Shown: positions 40,500 through 51,085 of the stretch, piece after piece | Layout: each line of letters opens with the position of its first letter | Numbering within the stretch: the stretch's first letter is position 1 | Assembly (NCBI GenBank): GCA_016490735.1 | Contig: JAEMWC010000049.1 | Span: forward strand, 808,501-872,500 | Origin: Pachyseris speciosa | Lineage: Eukaryota; Cnidaria; Anthozoa; Scleractinia; Pachyseridae | Reading direction: 5' to 3' | DNA: 64,000 nucleotides | Notes under the pieces: generated by a model | Told to the model about the DNA's origin: nothing | The model's database searches: none | The model's input: only the letters and a program-made list of their open reading frames with translations | Position numbers and translations under genes: made by a program

Positions 40500-42209
40500 T
40501 GTTACACTAAACTGTACGAGGGGTGCCACCCGCTAGTTCTGAGGCATGATACTAGACAGAGAGAAAGACAGATTACACACCTGCTACACTGACAAGATAA
40601 AGCGTTCCACCCGCTAGTAGAGAGGAATTAAACTATATATATATATATAGAGAGAGAGATTACATGTATGTTACACTGGACCGTATGGGGGTGCCACCCG
40701 CCAGTTCAGAGGGGTTAAACTAGATAGAGAGAAATTACATGTATGTTGCACTGAACTGTATGAGGCGTGCCACCCGCCAGTTCAGAGGGGTTATACTAGA
40801 TAGACAGAAAGAGAAATTTCATATATGTTACACTGAACTGTATGTGGCGTGCCACCCGCCAGTTCGGAGGGGTTAAAGTAGAGGGAGAGAAAGAGAGATT
40901 ACATGGATGTTACACTGAACTGTATGAGGCGTGCCATCGGCCAGTTCAGAGGGATTAAACTAGAGAGAGAGAAAGAGATTACACGTATGTTACACTGAAC
41001 TGTATGAGCCGTGCCACCCGCCAGTTCAGAGGGGTTAAACTAGAGAGAGTGAAAGAGAGATTACATGAATGTTACACCCGCCAGTTCAGAGGAATTACAC
41101 TAGATAGAGAGAAAGATTACATGTATGTTACACTGAACTGTTTGAGGCGTGCCACCCGCCAGTTCAGAGGAGTTAAACTAGAGGGAGAGAAAGAGAGATT
41201 ACATGTATGTTACACTGAACTGTATTAGGCGTGCCACCCGCCAGTTCAGAGGAATTACACTAGATAGAGAGAAAGAGAGATTACATGTATATTACACTGA
41301 ACTGTATGAGGCGTGCCACCTGCCAGTTCAGAGGGGTTAAACTAGATAGAGAAAGAGAAATTTCATGTATGTTACACTGAACTGTATGAGCGTGCCACCC
41401 GCCGGTTCAGAGGGGTTAAACTAGAGAGAGAGAGAAAGAGAGATTACATGTATATTACACTGAACTGTATGAGGCGTGCCATCCGCTACTTCAGAGGGGT
41501 TAAACTAGATAGACAGGAAGAGAAATTTCATGTATGTTACACTGAACTGTATGAGGCGTGCCACCCGCCGGTTCAGAGGGGTTAAACTAGAGAGAGAGAA
41601 AGAGAGATTACATGTATGTTACACTGAACTGTATCAGGCGTGCCACCCTCCAGTTCAGAGGAATTACACTAGATAGAGAGAAAGAGAGATTACATGTATG
41701 TTACACTGAACTGTATCAGGCGTGCCACCCGCTAGTTCAGAGGGGTTAAACTAGATAGACAGAAAGAGAAATTTCATGTATGTTACACTGAACTGTATGA
41801 GGCGTGCCACCCGCCAGTTCAGAGGGGTTAAACTAGAGAGAGAGAAAGAGAGATTACATGTATGTTACACTGAACTGTATAAGGCGTACCACCCGCCTGT
41901 TCAGAGGAATTACACTAGATAGAGAGAAAGAGAGATTACATGTATGTTACACTGAACTGTATGAGGCGTGCCACCCGCCAGTTCAGAGGGGTTAAACTAG
42001 ATAGACAAAAAGAAATTTCATGTATGTTACACTGAACTGTATGAGGCGTGCCACCCGCCAGTTCAGAGGGGTTAAACTAGAGAGAGAAAGAGAGATTACA
42101 TGTATGTTACACTGAACTGTATGGGCGTGCCACCCTCCAGTTCAGAGGGGTTAAACTAGATAGACAAAGAGAAATTTCATGTGTTACACTGAACTGTATA
42201 AGGCGTGCC
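40500..42209. repeat. Satellite array, about 80-bp unit, roughly 20 copies
   Basis: The unit runs 'ttacatgtatgttacactga', 'actgtatgaggcgtgccacc', 'cgccagttcagaggggttaa', 'actagagagagagaaagaga'. Copies alternate between two subtypes: 'gagagattacatg' with 'gaaatttcatg' and 'ggggttaaact' with 'ggaattacact', so a higher-order dimer may exist. Each unit contains the inverted pair CTGAACTG and CAGTTCAG, plus GGCG and CGCC inside it, which can form a hairpin. The array ends precisely where the AGTAGT end begins (42210). Confidence 0.9.
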
Positions 42210-42580
42210 AGTAGTATTGCTCGGCGGTATGGCACTCAAAGGATGCCGCCATTGTCTAGGTTGTCAATCAAAAACCCTAGCCAATCAGAGAGCAGTATTC
42301 GGTCCATGGACTTATTTATCATAATCATGTGCATAATTAGCATAAATTACCAACCCAGTTTTTCTGCTGTTTTTAACCCTAACATTCCAGACATTCCTAA
42401 CATTCCAGACATTTTTTCTAGCCCCTCATTAGCATAATAACCCAACCATAGTTTTTTCTCGTTTGTAAATTCTAACCCTAAGTTTTTTCGCTAACCCTAA
42501 TTTTAACCCTAAGTTTTTTTAACCCTAATCCCAGGGAAAACTGACAACGGATATAAACCAACACTCCGTTTTTTATTTAC
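42210..42580 (+). repeat. AGTAGT-type terminal inverted repeat, polymerase-end type
   Basis: This starts AGTAGTATTGCTCGGCGG and shares 'cactcaaaggatg(c/t)cgcc' with the end at 61429 in inverted orientation. 'ccaatcagagagcag', a degenerate 'catgtgcataattagcataa', CCCTAA-like units, and the polyadenylation cassette in minus orientation at about 42560-42580 follow. No polymerase follows it; the gypsy element does. Confidence 0.75.
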
Positions 42581-42587
42581 AGTAGTT

Positions 42588-42755
42588 AACTTATTTTACA
42601 AGTGGGACATGTGAGGGGTCCAAGTGAGCCCTCGCCCGGAAACAACTTATTTTACAAGTGGGACATGTGAGGAGTCCAAGTGAGCCCTCGCCCGGAAACA
42701 ACTTATTTTACAAGTGGGACATGTGAGGGGTCCAAGTGAGCCCTCGCCCGGAAAC
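42588..42755. repeat. Three tandem copies of a 56-bp unit
   Basis: Units at 42588, 42644 and 42700 begin 'aacttattttacaagtggga' and end 'gccctcgcccggaaac', differing at one base. The array joins the broken end of the gypsy pol frame, whose last residues and stop codon come from it. Confidence 0.9.
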
Positions 42756-45710
42756 AATATGTGATTCATGCAGGCTCTTTACAACGCCAGAACGCTCTTT
42801 ACATGGTATCGTATACGAAAATGGTATATTGTATACCAATCCATCTTCTATGGTCAGCTCATCACGGCTGTTCCAATACAGCTCAATTACTTGCCTCCGA
42901 CGGTGGTCATATTTGTGAGCTTCTGACAGGGTCTCTGGCCAACCCTCGTGAATAACATCAGACAGGATCTGTAATTCGTCATCCTTAGCAGTCTCCTCGC
43001 GCAGCTTTTCCAGACGAGTGGGGGAGACACTTAGATCTTCACCATGTTTAATCTGCTCTAACTCAAAAGCAAACAGTCGTTCTCTGATAGAACGGACGTC
43101 ACTGTCCTGGGTCTGACTCACTAGTTCATTTTCCAAGCATGCGCGACTTAATGTGTCAGCCAAGAACATGGTCTCTCCTTTCTTGTATTCCACTTGGATG
43201 TCATAGTTCTGCAGGCGGAGACGCATGCGTTGGAGGCGTTTTGGCGAACTGTGGATTGGCTTCTTGAATATGGTTTCCAGTGGCTTGTGGTCTGACTGCA
43301 CAATTACATTGCTCCTTCCAAAAATGTACTGATCAAATTTCTCACACGCATAAACTATGGCGAGTAGCTCTTTTTCAATCTGAGCATAGTTTTGCTCAGT
43401 TTGAGTCATCACACGCGAGCTGTAAGCCACTGGGCGCTCCTCCTGTAGCAGAGCTGCACCAAGTCCACTTTGAGAAGCATCGCATTGAATGACCACTGGC
43501 TTATTCACGTCATAGTAGGCAAGTACAGGAGCAGATACAATCATTTCCTTGACATGGGCCACAGCATCAGTATGACTTTGCAGCCAACACCACTCGGCAT
43601 CCTTTTCAGTGAGTTTTCTCAAGACTTCTGTTTCTTCGGATAGAGGTGGGAGGAACTTTGCCAAGTAGTTCACCATGCCCAGGAACCTACGTAAGGACTG
43701 AACATCAGTCGGGTCTGGCATCCCCACAATTGCCTCAACCTTGTGTGGATCTGGTTTCAGTCCCTCAGGGGTTAGAATGTGTCCGATGAAAGGAACTTCT
43801 TGCTGTCTCAATCGGGCTTTCTTCTTGTTCAACTTCAGGTTTCTCTCACGGCAACGGTCCAGGAAGGCACGCACATTTCGGTCATGGTCTGTCTGCCACT
43901 CAGCAGGTGTGTTGCCAAATCCAACAATCACAAAATCATCTGCAATTACTTCTACTCCTTTAAGCCCCTCAATGTGCTCTCGCATTTTCCGCTGCCAGAC
44001 TTCGGGTGCACTGTTGATGCCGAATGGCATTCGCTTCCAACGGTAGCGCCCGAATGGGGTGTTAAATGTTGTTAAACTACTAGACTCATCGTCAAGTTCC
44101 ACTTGCCAGAAACCATTACTGGCATCAAAAACACTGAACAGTTTTGCCCCATTCAGCCTAGTTGCAATTTCTTCAATTGTGGGCATCGGGAAGTGTTCAC
44201 GCTTTATGGCAAGATTCAGATCCCTGGGATCCAAACAGATGCGTAACTTGGTTTCCCCCTCAGCTTCGGTGGAAGGCTTGGTCACCACTAGCATACTGGA
44301 TACCCAGTCAGTAGGATGGTCGACTTGTTCGATTATGTTAGCAGCTACCATTTCTTCGAGTTTCCGCTGAACTCGCTCAGTCATCGCAACAGGTAAACGC
44401 CACGGAGGATGCACTACAGGTCTGATGGACTCGTCCGTCACAATGTGGTACTGTCCAACCAACTTTCCAAGGCCTTCAAATACGTCGTCATACTCTTCCA
44501 GCAATGGCTCTGTGTCGGACTTCAGTACATTGACGCGTGGATCTCGGTCACTGTCGAGAATCTTTATCAAGTTCATTTCCAGCATTGTCTGCTTAGACAG
44601 TATGGGCTCATACCCATGGCCCCTGACTACATTGACTTCAATTTTGTGTGCGTTTCCTTTGCGGGAGACATACACTGTGGCTTTGCCCTCGATGGGTTGC
44701 TCATCTCCATTAGCTAAAACCAGGACTGACTTGCCGCGTGCATTGAGGAAATTCAAGTGTAGATCGCTTGTCACCTTCTTGTACACATCCAAAGGCAAAA
44801 GATTGCATTCAGCCCCCGTGTCCATCAAGAAGCTTACATCATGACCCGAAAGGGGCTTAGACTCCTTTGATACAGTGAGGGTAACCATCTCACGACCTCC
44901 GTTTCCAACACCTGCAGCACTTAAATAGAATCGCTCTTGGACAGAAGACACCTTGCCTTTTGATGGGCACTTGGCAACAAAATGATTCCTCTTTTTACAA
45001 TACGCACAAATCTGACCAAAGGCAGGGCAGCTGCGTCTTTCGTGGTTTCTACCACAGAATCTGCAGTCCTTGATCCAGCCACTGCTGACAGATGGGACAT
45101 TTTCTGACTGCTCTTTCTCTTTCTCTTTCACAGCACTCAATCCAGACTCAGCAGACATAACTTTCATTTGAACAGCCGTACTCTCGGCGGCACGAGCGAT
45201 ATCTATAGCTTTCTCAAGGGTCAATTTCTTTGCTTTGAGCAAATTTTCACGTACCTTGGCAGTTTTGGTACCTGTCACCAGTCGATCCCGAAGAAGCTGA
45301 TCAGGTGTGATTGACTCGAAATCACAATTTGCTGCAATTTGGCGAAGCTCCGTCAAATATTGATCAACAGTTTCAGATTCCCGCTGATCCCGCGTAAAGA
45401 AAAGAAAACGTTCGTAAATAGTGTTTTCCCTGTAAATGCAATACTCTTCAAACTTGCTTACAACCGCAGCGATTTTCTTCGCGTCGTCTGGCGAGGCCCA
45501 TGTGAAAGTACGAAACACCTTGTTCGCTTCTTTTCCAATTACGGCCAAAAGTGTTGCTACTTGGCGTGCTTCTTCCTCTTTATCTAGCTTCGTAGCCAAC
45601 CTGTAATTATTCCAAGCAGAGACCCACGTTCGCCAATTGGACGCTGTCGAACCATCGTTTAGCTCGAGTATGTCAGGAGGAGGTATTTGGAAATTCGCCA
45701 TGGTTATCAA
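42708..45710 (-). CDS. Ty3/gypsy Gag-Pol polyprotein, truncated in integrase
   Basis: This is a single open frame of 1000 aa. In order: Gag capsid-like region (1-200), two CCHC knuckles (C-R-F-C ... H ... C and C-A-Y-C-K-K-R-N-H, about 215-250), an aspartic protease (F-L-M-D-T-G-A-E-C-N), reverse transcriptase (F-D-A-S-N-G-F-W-Q and the active-site V-I-A-D-D-F-V), and RNase H (Q-C-D-A-S-Q-S-G-L-G, then L-L-A-I-V-Y-A-C-E and Q-S-D-H-K-P-L-E). It stops being Pol at L-H-E-S-H, the start of the integrase zinc-binding domain, where the 56-bp repeats take over. No stop or frameshift breaks the frame, so truncation was recent. The start may be M4 (M-A-N-F). Confidence 0.95.
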   Translation of the reverse strand: MITMANFQIPPPDILELNDGSTASNWRTWVSAWNNYRLATKLDKEEEARQVATLLAVIGKEANKVFRTFTWASPDDAKKIAAVVSKFEEYCIYRENTIYERFLFFTRDQRESETVDQYLTELRQIAANCDFESITPDQLLRDRLVTGTKTAKVRENLLKAKKLTLEKAIDIARAAESTAVQMKVMSAESGLSAVKEKEKEQSENVPSVSSGWIKDCRFCGRNHERRSCPAFGQICAYCKKRNHFVAKCPSKGKVSSVQERFYLSAAGVGNGGREMVTLTVSKESKPLSGHDVSFLMDTGAECNLLPLDVYKKVTSDLHLNFLNARGKSVLVLANGDEQPIEGKATVYVSRKGNAHKIEVNVVRGHGYEPILSKQTMLEMNLIKILDSDRDPRVNVLKSDTEPLLEEYDDVFEGLGKLVGQYHIVTDESIRPVVHPPWRLPVAMTERVQRKLEEMVAANIIEQVDHPTDWVSSMLVVTKPSTEAEGETKLRICLDPRDLNLAIKREHFPMPTIEEIATRLNGAKLFSVFDASNGFWQVELDDESSSLTTFNTPFGRYRWKRMPFGINSAPEVWQRKMREHIEGLKGVEVIADDFVIVGFGNTPAEWQTDHDRNVRAFLDRCRERNLKLNKKKARLRQQEVPFIGHILTPEGLKPDPHKVEAIVGMPDPTDVQSLRRFLGMVNYLAKFLPPLSEETEVLRKLTEKDAEWCWLQSHTDAVAHVKEMIVSAPVLAYYDVNKPVVIQCDASQSGLGAALLQEERPVAYSSRVMTQTEQNYAQIEKELLAIVYACEKFDQYIFGRSNVIVQSDHKPLETIFKKPIHSSPKRLQRMRLRLQNYDIQVEYKKGETMFLADTLSRACLENELVSQTQDSDVRSIRERLFAFELEQIKHGEDLSVSPTRLEKLREETAKDDELQILSDVIHEGWPETLSEAHKYDHRRRQVIELYWNSRDELTIEDGLVYNIPFSYTIPCKERSGVVKSLHESHIVSGRGLTWTPHMSHL

Positions 45711-45987
45711 ACTTGAAGCCGGAGTTGTTCGCTATCTTCACCACTGCTTTCACTCATAAATTCGGTAGTTTCTGCCACAAATCATTCACTTTTCGTAACG
45801 TGTGGATTCGGGAAACTTCTGACACCATGTAACGGCAGGCGGATAGACAACAGAGTCCGCAAAACACAACTTATTTATTGCACTGGAGCAGCAACAACAA
45901 ACCTACAAGATGGCTCCCGGCGAGCTTGGTCACGTGACGCGCAAGGCGGGAACTAGACTAGTACTTCATGTAACCCTACTCGTTACA
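42756..45987 (-). mobile_element. Ty3/gypsy retrotransposon, 3' truncated
   Basis: The 5' LTR is 45987-45828 and gag-pol extends to the break at about 42756. Integrase core, polypurine tract and 3' LTR are missing. The element lies directly after the AGTAGT end at 42210, in the position where a polymerase gene would be expected, so insertion or recombination has replaced that part of the host element. Confidence 0.9.
45821..45987 (-). repeat. 5' LTR (160 bp) and primer binding site
   Basis: On the minus strand the LTR runs TGTAACGAGTAGGG ... CTGCCGTTACA (45987-45828), with TG/CA ends and short terminal inverted TGTAAC/GTTACA. It is followed at once by TGGTGTCAGAAG, a plausible tRNA primer binding site beginning TGG. 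The LTR is short for gypsy elements but not unprecedented. Confidence 0.85.
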
Positions 45988-46309
45988 AAAAGGAAGAAAC
46001 TTTTCAATTTGAAATCAGTAAATATTAGATAGTTCACCTAACTGATGATCGTAGGGTATGGACAAATAAACAAATATACATGTATTTCACAGCATTATTC
46101 ATTCTTTTAAAGTGGGTGTACAGTAATTTAAGACATACAGTGTAGTGTAAAGCCCTTGCCAAACTACATGTATCCAAACTATAGTGGCAAAACAAGCTAC
46201 TGGTACAACTTGACGCTAAAATGTAATTTAAAACATACACTGTGGCACTAAAGTGGAAACCAAAAGCGCTTAGCATTAATGTTTATCTTACCTCTTGTAG
46301 AAATTCAGT

Positions 46310-46510
46310 ACATTTAAAGTATACTTTAAAGAGGTGATAACTGCTTTAAAAAGTATACTTTTTTCGTACTTGAAGTATACTTTAAGTATACTTACAGAAG
46401 TATACTTAAAGTGCATAACTTTTGGTCACCTAAAAAGTATACTTAGAGTATATTTTAAAGGAAGTATACTTGAAGTATACTTAAAAGGAAGTATACTCAA
46501 AGTATACTTA
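46310..46510. repeat. Cluster of the palindrome AAGTATACTT
   Basis: About ten copies of AAGTATACTT or one-base variants lie within 200 bases, in places directly abutting ('acttgaagtatactttaagt'). Each is its own reverse complement, so the stretch can form cruciforms or multiple hairpins. No coding frame is supported. Confidence 0.85.
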
Positions 46511-49015
46511 ATGCATACATGTAAAAATAACTGAAACAGAGATTTAATCAATGTACATGTAACATTTATCATATAAACGAGAGTTATGCAATACAAACCT
46601 GACTAAAAAAGAGGTTTTCAAAACATAAAACAGCACCTCTGCTCATTCAAGGTAACTGGAACTCACTGAATTTGATAAAAATACTGGTAAGTATTAACAT
46701 AATCTGTTTAGAAATATATAATGGTGCATAGTAACAGTCTGCAGTATTGGCCACATTTCTTTAAACTTAAAATCTTTTTTTGAGCAATAACAATATATAC
46801 TGCAATGATTAAAACTTCTGTAATTGACAATTCCATTACTGTATTTAAGACAGATTTTAAACAGGTGTTTTAAAAAGCCTTTTTTGCACATTTTTTATTA
46901 ATCAACAACTTGGGACTGTCCTTTTTTTTGACTTAGCTTCAAGACAAGTTATTTTGTCCCTCAATGCTATTTTGACCACACTGTCAGATGTCTGGGAACT
47001 TCTTTCTTGTGTAACCTACAAAACAATGAGAATAGGAAAGACTTAGAGAAGCTATTATCTCAAGAACACAGCCAAATATGATCTCTGTTATTCATTTCTT
47101 TGGGGAACCACTTTTACAGATTACTTGAACTTATTCTTTTAACTTCTTGTAAGTCGATCACTACCTCTTGTTGTTGTTGATCCCATGCCATTTTCAATAT
47201 TACACAGCAAGCAAAGACATTTTTGAGATGGGAAAGGTGATCAGAATTAAGGCAACTGCTCTTAGTATACCTGAACCAATAAGCATAAATGCTACAGAAG
47301 AGAAAAGTTTGTAACAAGCACCACTGAAAAAAAGGGAAACTCATTGTGGTTACTACTGCCATCTCAAAAACATCTGTACTTTAGTTCTCTATACTTTTAT
47401 TTCATAGTCATATGTTAGCAATAAGCTATTTTAGGGAAACTATCAAAGGCTTTTCATCTATACATACCTCTTACTAACCGAGTTTGAGGTCCGTACCGTA
47501 AGTTACTGACCAAGTGTTTTCCCATTTGATTTATGGCCCGAGCGCCAAGCACGCCGGCCATAATCGCGGGGAAAAAACGAGGATCTGTAACAGTGCGGAC
47601 CAAAAAGACGAAGTTAGTAAGACATTTATTACATCTCTATTGTGTGTCTGACGGGTTTGGGAATGATTTCCATTCATGAGGAACCGCTTCAAATTTTTGA
47701 AGCAAGTCGAAAGCAAAACGAGTCAGTCTGAAATCATTTTTAAGTCGTAAGCATGCCTTAGTACACAATTTAGAGTACCTAAAAGAAAGTTTTAAATTTT
47801 TACTTTCTGTATAACTTAAGGTTATTGTAAACCTTCAGGAGTGTCTTCCGGAAAATCGTTTTTACGTGCATCGCTAGCGATAAAACCTTGGCAAAATATA
47901 TATCACTGTAAAGCTTATAAAATCTACAATCTGGAGAAATGATTACTTTAAAGATTTGGTGTAATGGTAAGCGCACACAACCCCTTATATGCAAAACAGA
48001 CGATGTTTGCTAAACTGCATTACCTGCTTCCGTGTCATCATGTACAGCCAAACACACCACTCCATGTCAATCAGCGGGTGACGAACCACAAAAGTGTGTG
48101 AAACTTTTTTGATATTCTTATTGATTGCTGAGAAAATCTATTTTGAAATTAGCGAATAGAGTATTTGCCGATCCTCGTCACGTAAGAGGGCAAAAAAGCA
48201 GGAGAATCTGAAATACATGTATCAAATAAGCCTCACAATCTTTGGAGCACTAACACAAGGAACATTTTGGCCAAATTTGTGTGAAAATCTGTTTAATCTT
48301 CATACCCCATTAATTCGACGGAACAAGGTAATCCAACAAAAATAAAACCCGAGTTTTTTAACCCTAAAGTTTTTAAATGTGTGTCATACAATGTATGTCA
48401 TCAAATTAGCTCTCAACGCTGTTGATATTTTGCAATCATTTAACAATTTCAAAATAATTTTTTTCACCAAATTTGAAATCAATGTTTGAGCTTTGCAATG
48501 AACGAAATTTTTTTTTTTTACAAAATTTGTTCCTCGAAGGTCTACAGCAACATTAAGGAAATTTGGTGATATATCATGCAACAGTATCAATCACAGCACG
48601 TGTACTAACTTAGTGATGTAGTGAATGTGTTTTATACAAGCTAGTGGACAGCTGTAAACGCTGATTGACAACAAAAGCATAAAACAGTATTATACGTAAA
48701 GCAGTAAAATGTTGATCACTGATTGACATCTCACTCTTTCTGTGTATATTAATGCTTGCACTTCAAAACCACCTTATTGACAACTGCTACAAAAGTGTCT
48801 GAATCTATTAGAAAAAAATTGTCAAAATTTTAAGAATTCATTCTCAATTGACTGCATTAAGCTGCCCTTTCAAAGACTGGCTCATGCAGTGAAAATATGT
48901 TATCATTGTAACAAGTATTGTTAAGTATTCATTATACTTACTCAAGATGCTTTCAAGAATGACTGTATCAATACGCTCTTTTCCATTTTTCCTCCAAGAC
49001 TCCTCCGTACAAGCT
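46511..49015. other. About 2.5 kb with no gene recognised
   Basis: The sequence is moderately AT-rich, with short unconvincing frames. A possible exon end with a strong donor (minus strand, GTAAGTAT at about 48944-48937) lies just left of the element B boundary. A host-gene exon may have been cut there. No tRNA, rRNA or transposase was seen. Confidence 0.35.
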
Positions 49016-49226
49016 CTACAGGTCCAGGGAATCTTTTCGAAAAGTCCCTCCCACGGTGCATTCAACTATGGAAAAAAAGAGACTTGAATTAAAACCAACA
49101 CTCCGATTTTTATTCACAGATTAACATTATCATTACAACATTATCAAAAATAGAAAATTTATCAAAAAATAGAAAATATTTACAACATTATCAAAAATTT
49201 ATCCAAAACATTATTTACAACATTTG

Positions 49227-50137
49227 TTAAAAGTCAAACTTTTTTTCTATGAGCGGACAAGCCTCAAACAGAGCATCTTCCCCCCAATGCTGATCCACAA
49301 AATCCATCCATTCCCAATACAGGCCTGTTTTCATTCGTTCTAACTTTATGGAAAGATGAAGTACGTTCTCGTAATCCCTACGCATTTGCCCCGTGGGGCA
49401 GGGTAACTCTCCAACACTACGTAATTTCTCAACTTTATAATAGTGAGGCTGAAAATATCGCAGTAAAGTGATCTGCATGTCTAAATAGAGTTGTCTAAGT
49501 AACGGCTTATTGTTGGGTTGTTGGTGCAATTGAAACGCCATTCTCATTCCGTCGAAGGAAAAACACTGTGTTAGGCGCGTACACCACGGGCAGAACTCCT
49601 CGCGGAGTTTCACGGACGGCTGGCAAATGAGGAATACATTCCGGATAGTGAGTTCCAAGGGTGGTTGGACTTGATCTAGCCACGAACGCAATCGCACGAC
49701 TCGTCCCTTCTCTTCTGCCACAGCGCACACCATGCCAATCGTAACACACATCACAATGCCTGGTTGCTTTAAATATTGCAAGGGGGTCACACACTTTTCC
49801 AATCGTTTTCCCCAAAGGTCATTGATCTTCAAATAAAAAACACACACACACACACATGGTCACCCCTTACTGTCGAGAACCTATTCAATAAACTCTCTCA
49901 CACATTCGCTCATAGACACCAAAACGTGCAAAAAAAATTTACCTTGTTGATGCGCTCCTTCCACTCCAACCAATATTTTCGCTCCATGATTTTATCTTGA
50001 ACCTTGAGGGGAAGCCAATGACCGAAGGGTAGATTATGAAGGTCGATAAACCGGAAGGCTGTTGATCGCTCATCTTCTCCTCTACACCGCTTGAAAGATT
50101 CCACTGCAACTTCTTCATAAACGCGTTTCTGGGCCAT
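49227..50137 (-). CDS. Gene X, intact two-exon copy
   Basis: Exon 1 is 50137-49943 (65 codons, starting M-A-Q-K-R-V-Y-E-E) and exon 2 is 49826-49227 (199 codons plus stop). The 116-base intron has GTAAAT and TTTGAAG boundaries, phase 0. The 264-aa product has a charged N-terminal exon, then I-N-D-L-W-G-K, G-I-V-M-C, F-C-P-W-C-T-R-L, L-R-Q-L-Y-L-D-M-Q, and L-P-C-P-T-G-Q, ending in a W-M-D-F-V-D-Q-H-W region. The C-P-W-C pair may bind metal or form a redox disulfide. TATA and CCAAT boxes lie upstream, the polyadenylation cassette downstream (49098-49122). Paralog of Y; function unknown. Confidence 0.75.
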
Positions 50138-50210
50138 TATTTTCCTGTCTCTGTCTCGCTCTCGCTATCTCTCTTCAAAACCACTGCAAAGAACGCTATC
50201 ATGCTGCACT

Positions 50211-50275
50211 TTTTTATAACCAAACTTAGCGTCAGTTTCCTCGCTCGATTAACCATGGGTTGAAGCTGACCAATC
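50211..50275 (-). promoter_or_regulatory. TATA and CCAAT promoter of gene X (copy 1)
   Basis: TATAAAAA lies on the minus strand at 50218-50211, about 75 bases before the X start. CCAAT (plus strand 50270-50274, in 'gctgaccaatcgccacg') lies about 55 bases further upstream. The element B duplicate has the same layout at about 54831-54895. Confidence 0.6.
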
Positions 50276-50702
50276 GCCACGTTTTGTAACCTTATTTGGT
50301 AAAAAAGTGGAGGGTTGGTTGGTAATTATGCAACCTGGTTTGAGTTGAATTTGAGTTGAACACAATAGAATCATCCAGGCATAGGTCGTGTCTTTTGTTT
50401 GAATTCCTGGAAAGACCACAATAGAATCACCCAGGCATACCTCGTGTCTTTTGTTCAAATTCCTAGAATTGAGTGCTCACTCGCGCGTGCGACTTAGAAT
50501 TGAATTAGCTGTAGGGATATGGAGAATTAGGTAAAACACTAAGTAAAAGAGAGTGCGATGTCAAAGAAATGTAACGGGGAATTGTGTATAATTGGTTATG
50601 AGCTTTCATGAGATTTGGTGGCAGTGAAAACTACCGTTTTTTTCTTCTTCTCGTCCAGGGTCGGTGCGTTCTTCAGGATAAAATCCACTCAGCCTTCCAC
50701 GC

Positions 50703-50915
50703 TCACTTTGCAGCCGTGGCTATGACTCTGCGACAGTGCGGACACGTTACGGGTTGTGACATCGGGATTCTTATCGCGTAGTCAAACATACACTTCTTAT
50801 GTATCTTCACTCCACAGCAAGTGTAGGTTGTGGGTTTATCGTTCCGTAATCTTCGGTAACCATCTCGCCATCGTTTTCTCACACACAGACAAATGATACA
50901 TGGAGTTGAAGTCAT
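50703..50915 (-). CDS. RING-finger-like protein, element B copy 1
   Basis: This is a 70-aa protein, M-T-S-T-P-C-I-I-C-L, with C-C-G-V-K-I-H-K-K-C and C-P-H-C-R-R: a compact RING-like zinc-binding pattern with all Cys pairs present. Such small RINGs occur in many DNA viruses as ubiquitin ligases, which suggests but does not prove that role. Relatives lie outside the element at 11817 and 21701. It is transcribed away from Z from a shared CCAAT-rich region (50940-51085). Confidence 0.65.
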   Translation of the reverse strand: MTSTPCIICLCVRKRWRDGYRRLRNDKPTTYTCCGVKIHKKCMFDYAIRIPMSQPVTCPHCRRVIATAAK

Positions 50916-50984
50916 CTTGTAGTACTTTGAATCGAACGTGGATGGACTGATGATAGGATTGCTGATTTTTTAAAAAAGCGTCGG

Positions 50985-51085
50985 TTTCATCGCTCGATTG
51001 ACTTGACCAATCAGAGCGTTTTGTGACTATATTTGGTCATAGCGTCGGATGAGCTGACCAATCAGAGCGTTTTGTGACGTCGTTG
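50985..51085. promoter_or_regulatory. Divergent CCAAT-box region between RING and Z
   Basis: 'gaccaatcagagcgttttgt' occurs twice (about 51016 and 51058), separated by 'tatttggtcatagcgtcgg'. Four variants of the same module stand before the second RING copy (55660-55780). The minus-strand TTTTTTAA at about 50970 could act as a TATA element for RING. Confidence 0.5.

Larger units (their letters stand above)
49016..51070. repeat. Segmental duplication, copy 1 (with 53641-55730)
   Basis: The two copies are about 97-98 percent identical from 'ctacaggtccagggaatctt' to 'accaatcagagcgttttgtg'. Each holds the start of Y, the polyadenylation cassette, X and RING. Copy 2 has a 40-base insertion near 54975 absent from copy 1. 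They flank the Y-SLOG-Z block, as expected from a partial tandem duplication. Confidence 0.9.

Noticed and set aside
40500..42209. CRISPR-like regular repeat array
   Set aside because: Units are contiguous and similar along their whole length, without unique spacers, and the context is eukaryotic. It is a satellite.
43741..44844. Several plus-strand frames of about 100 aa
   Set aside because: They are antisense to the intact gypsy gag-pol frame.
47955..47985. tRNA-like 'tggtgtaatggtaagcgcac'
   Set aside because: It resembles an A box only. There is no B box or cloverleaf at the right distance.
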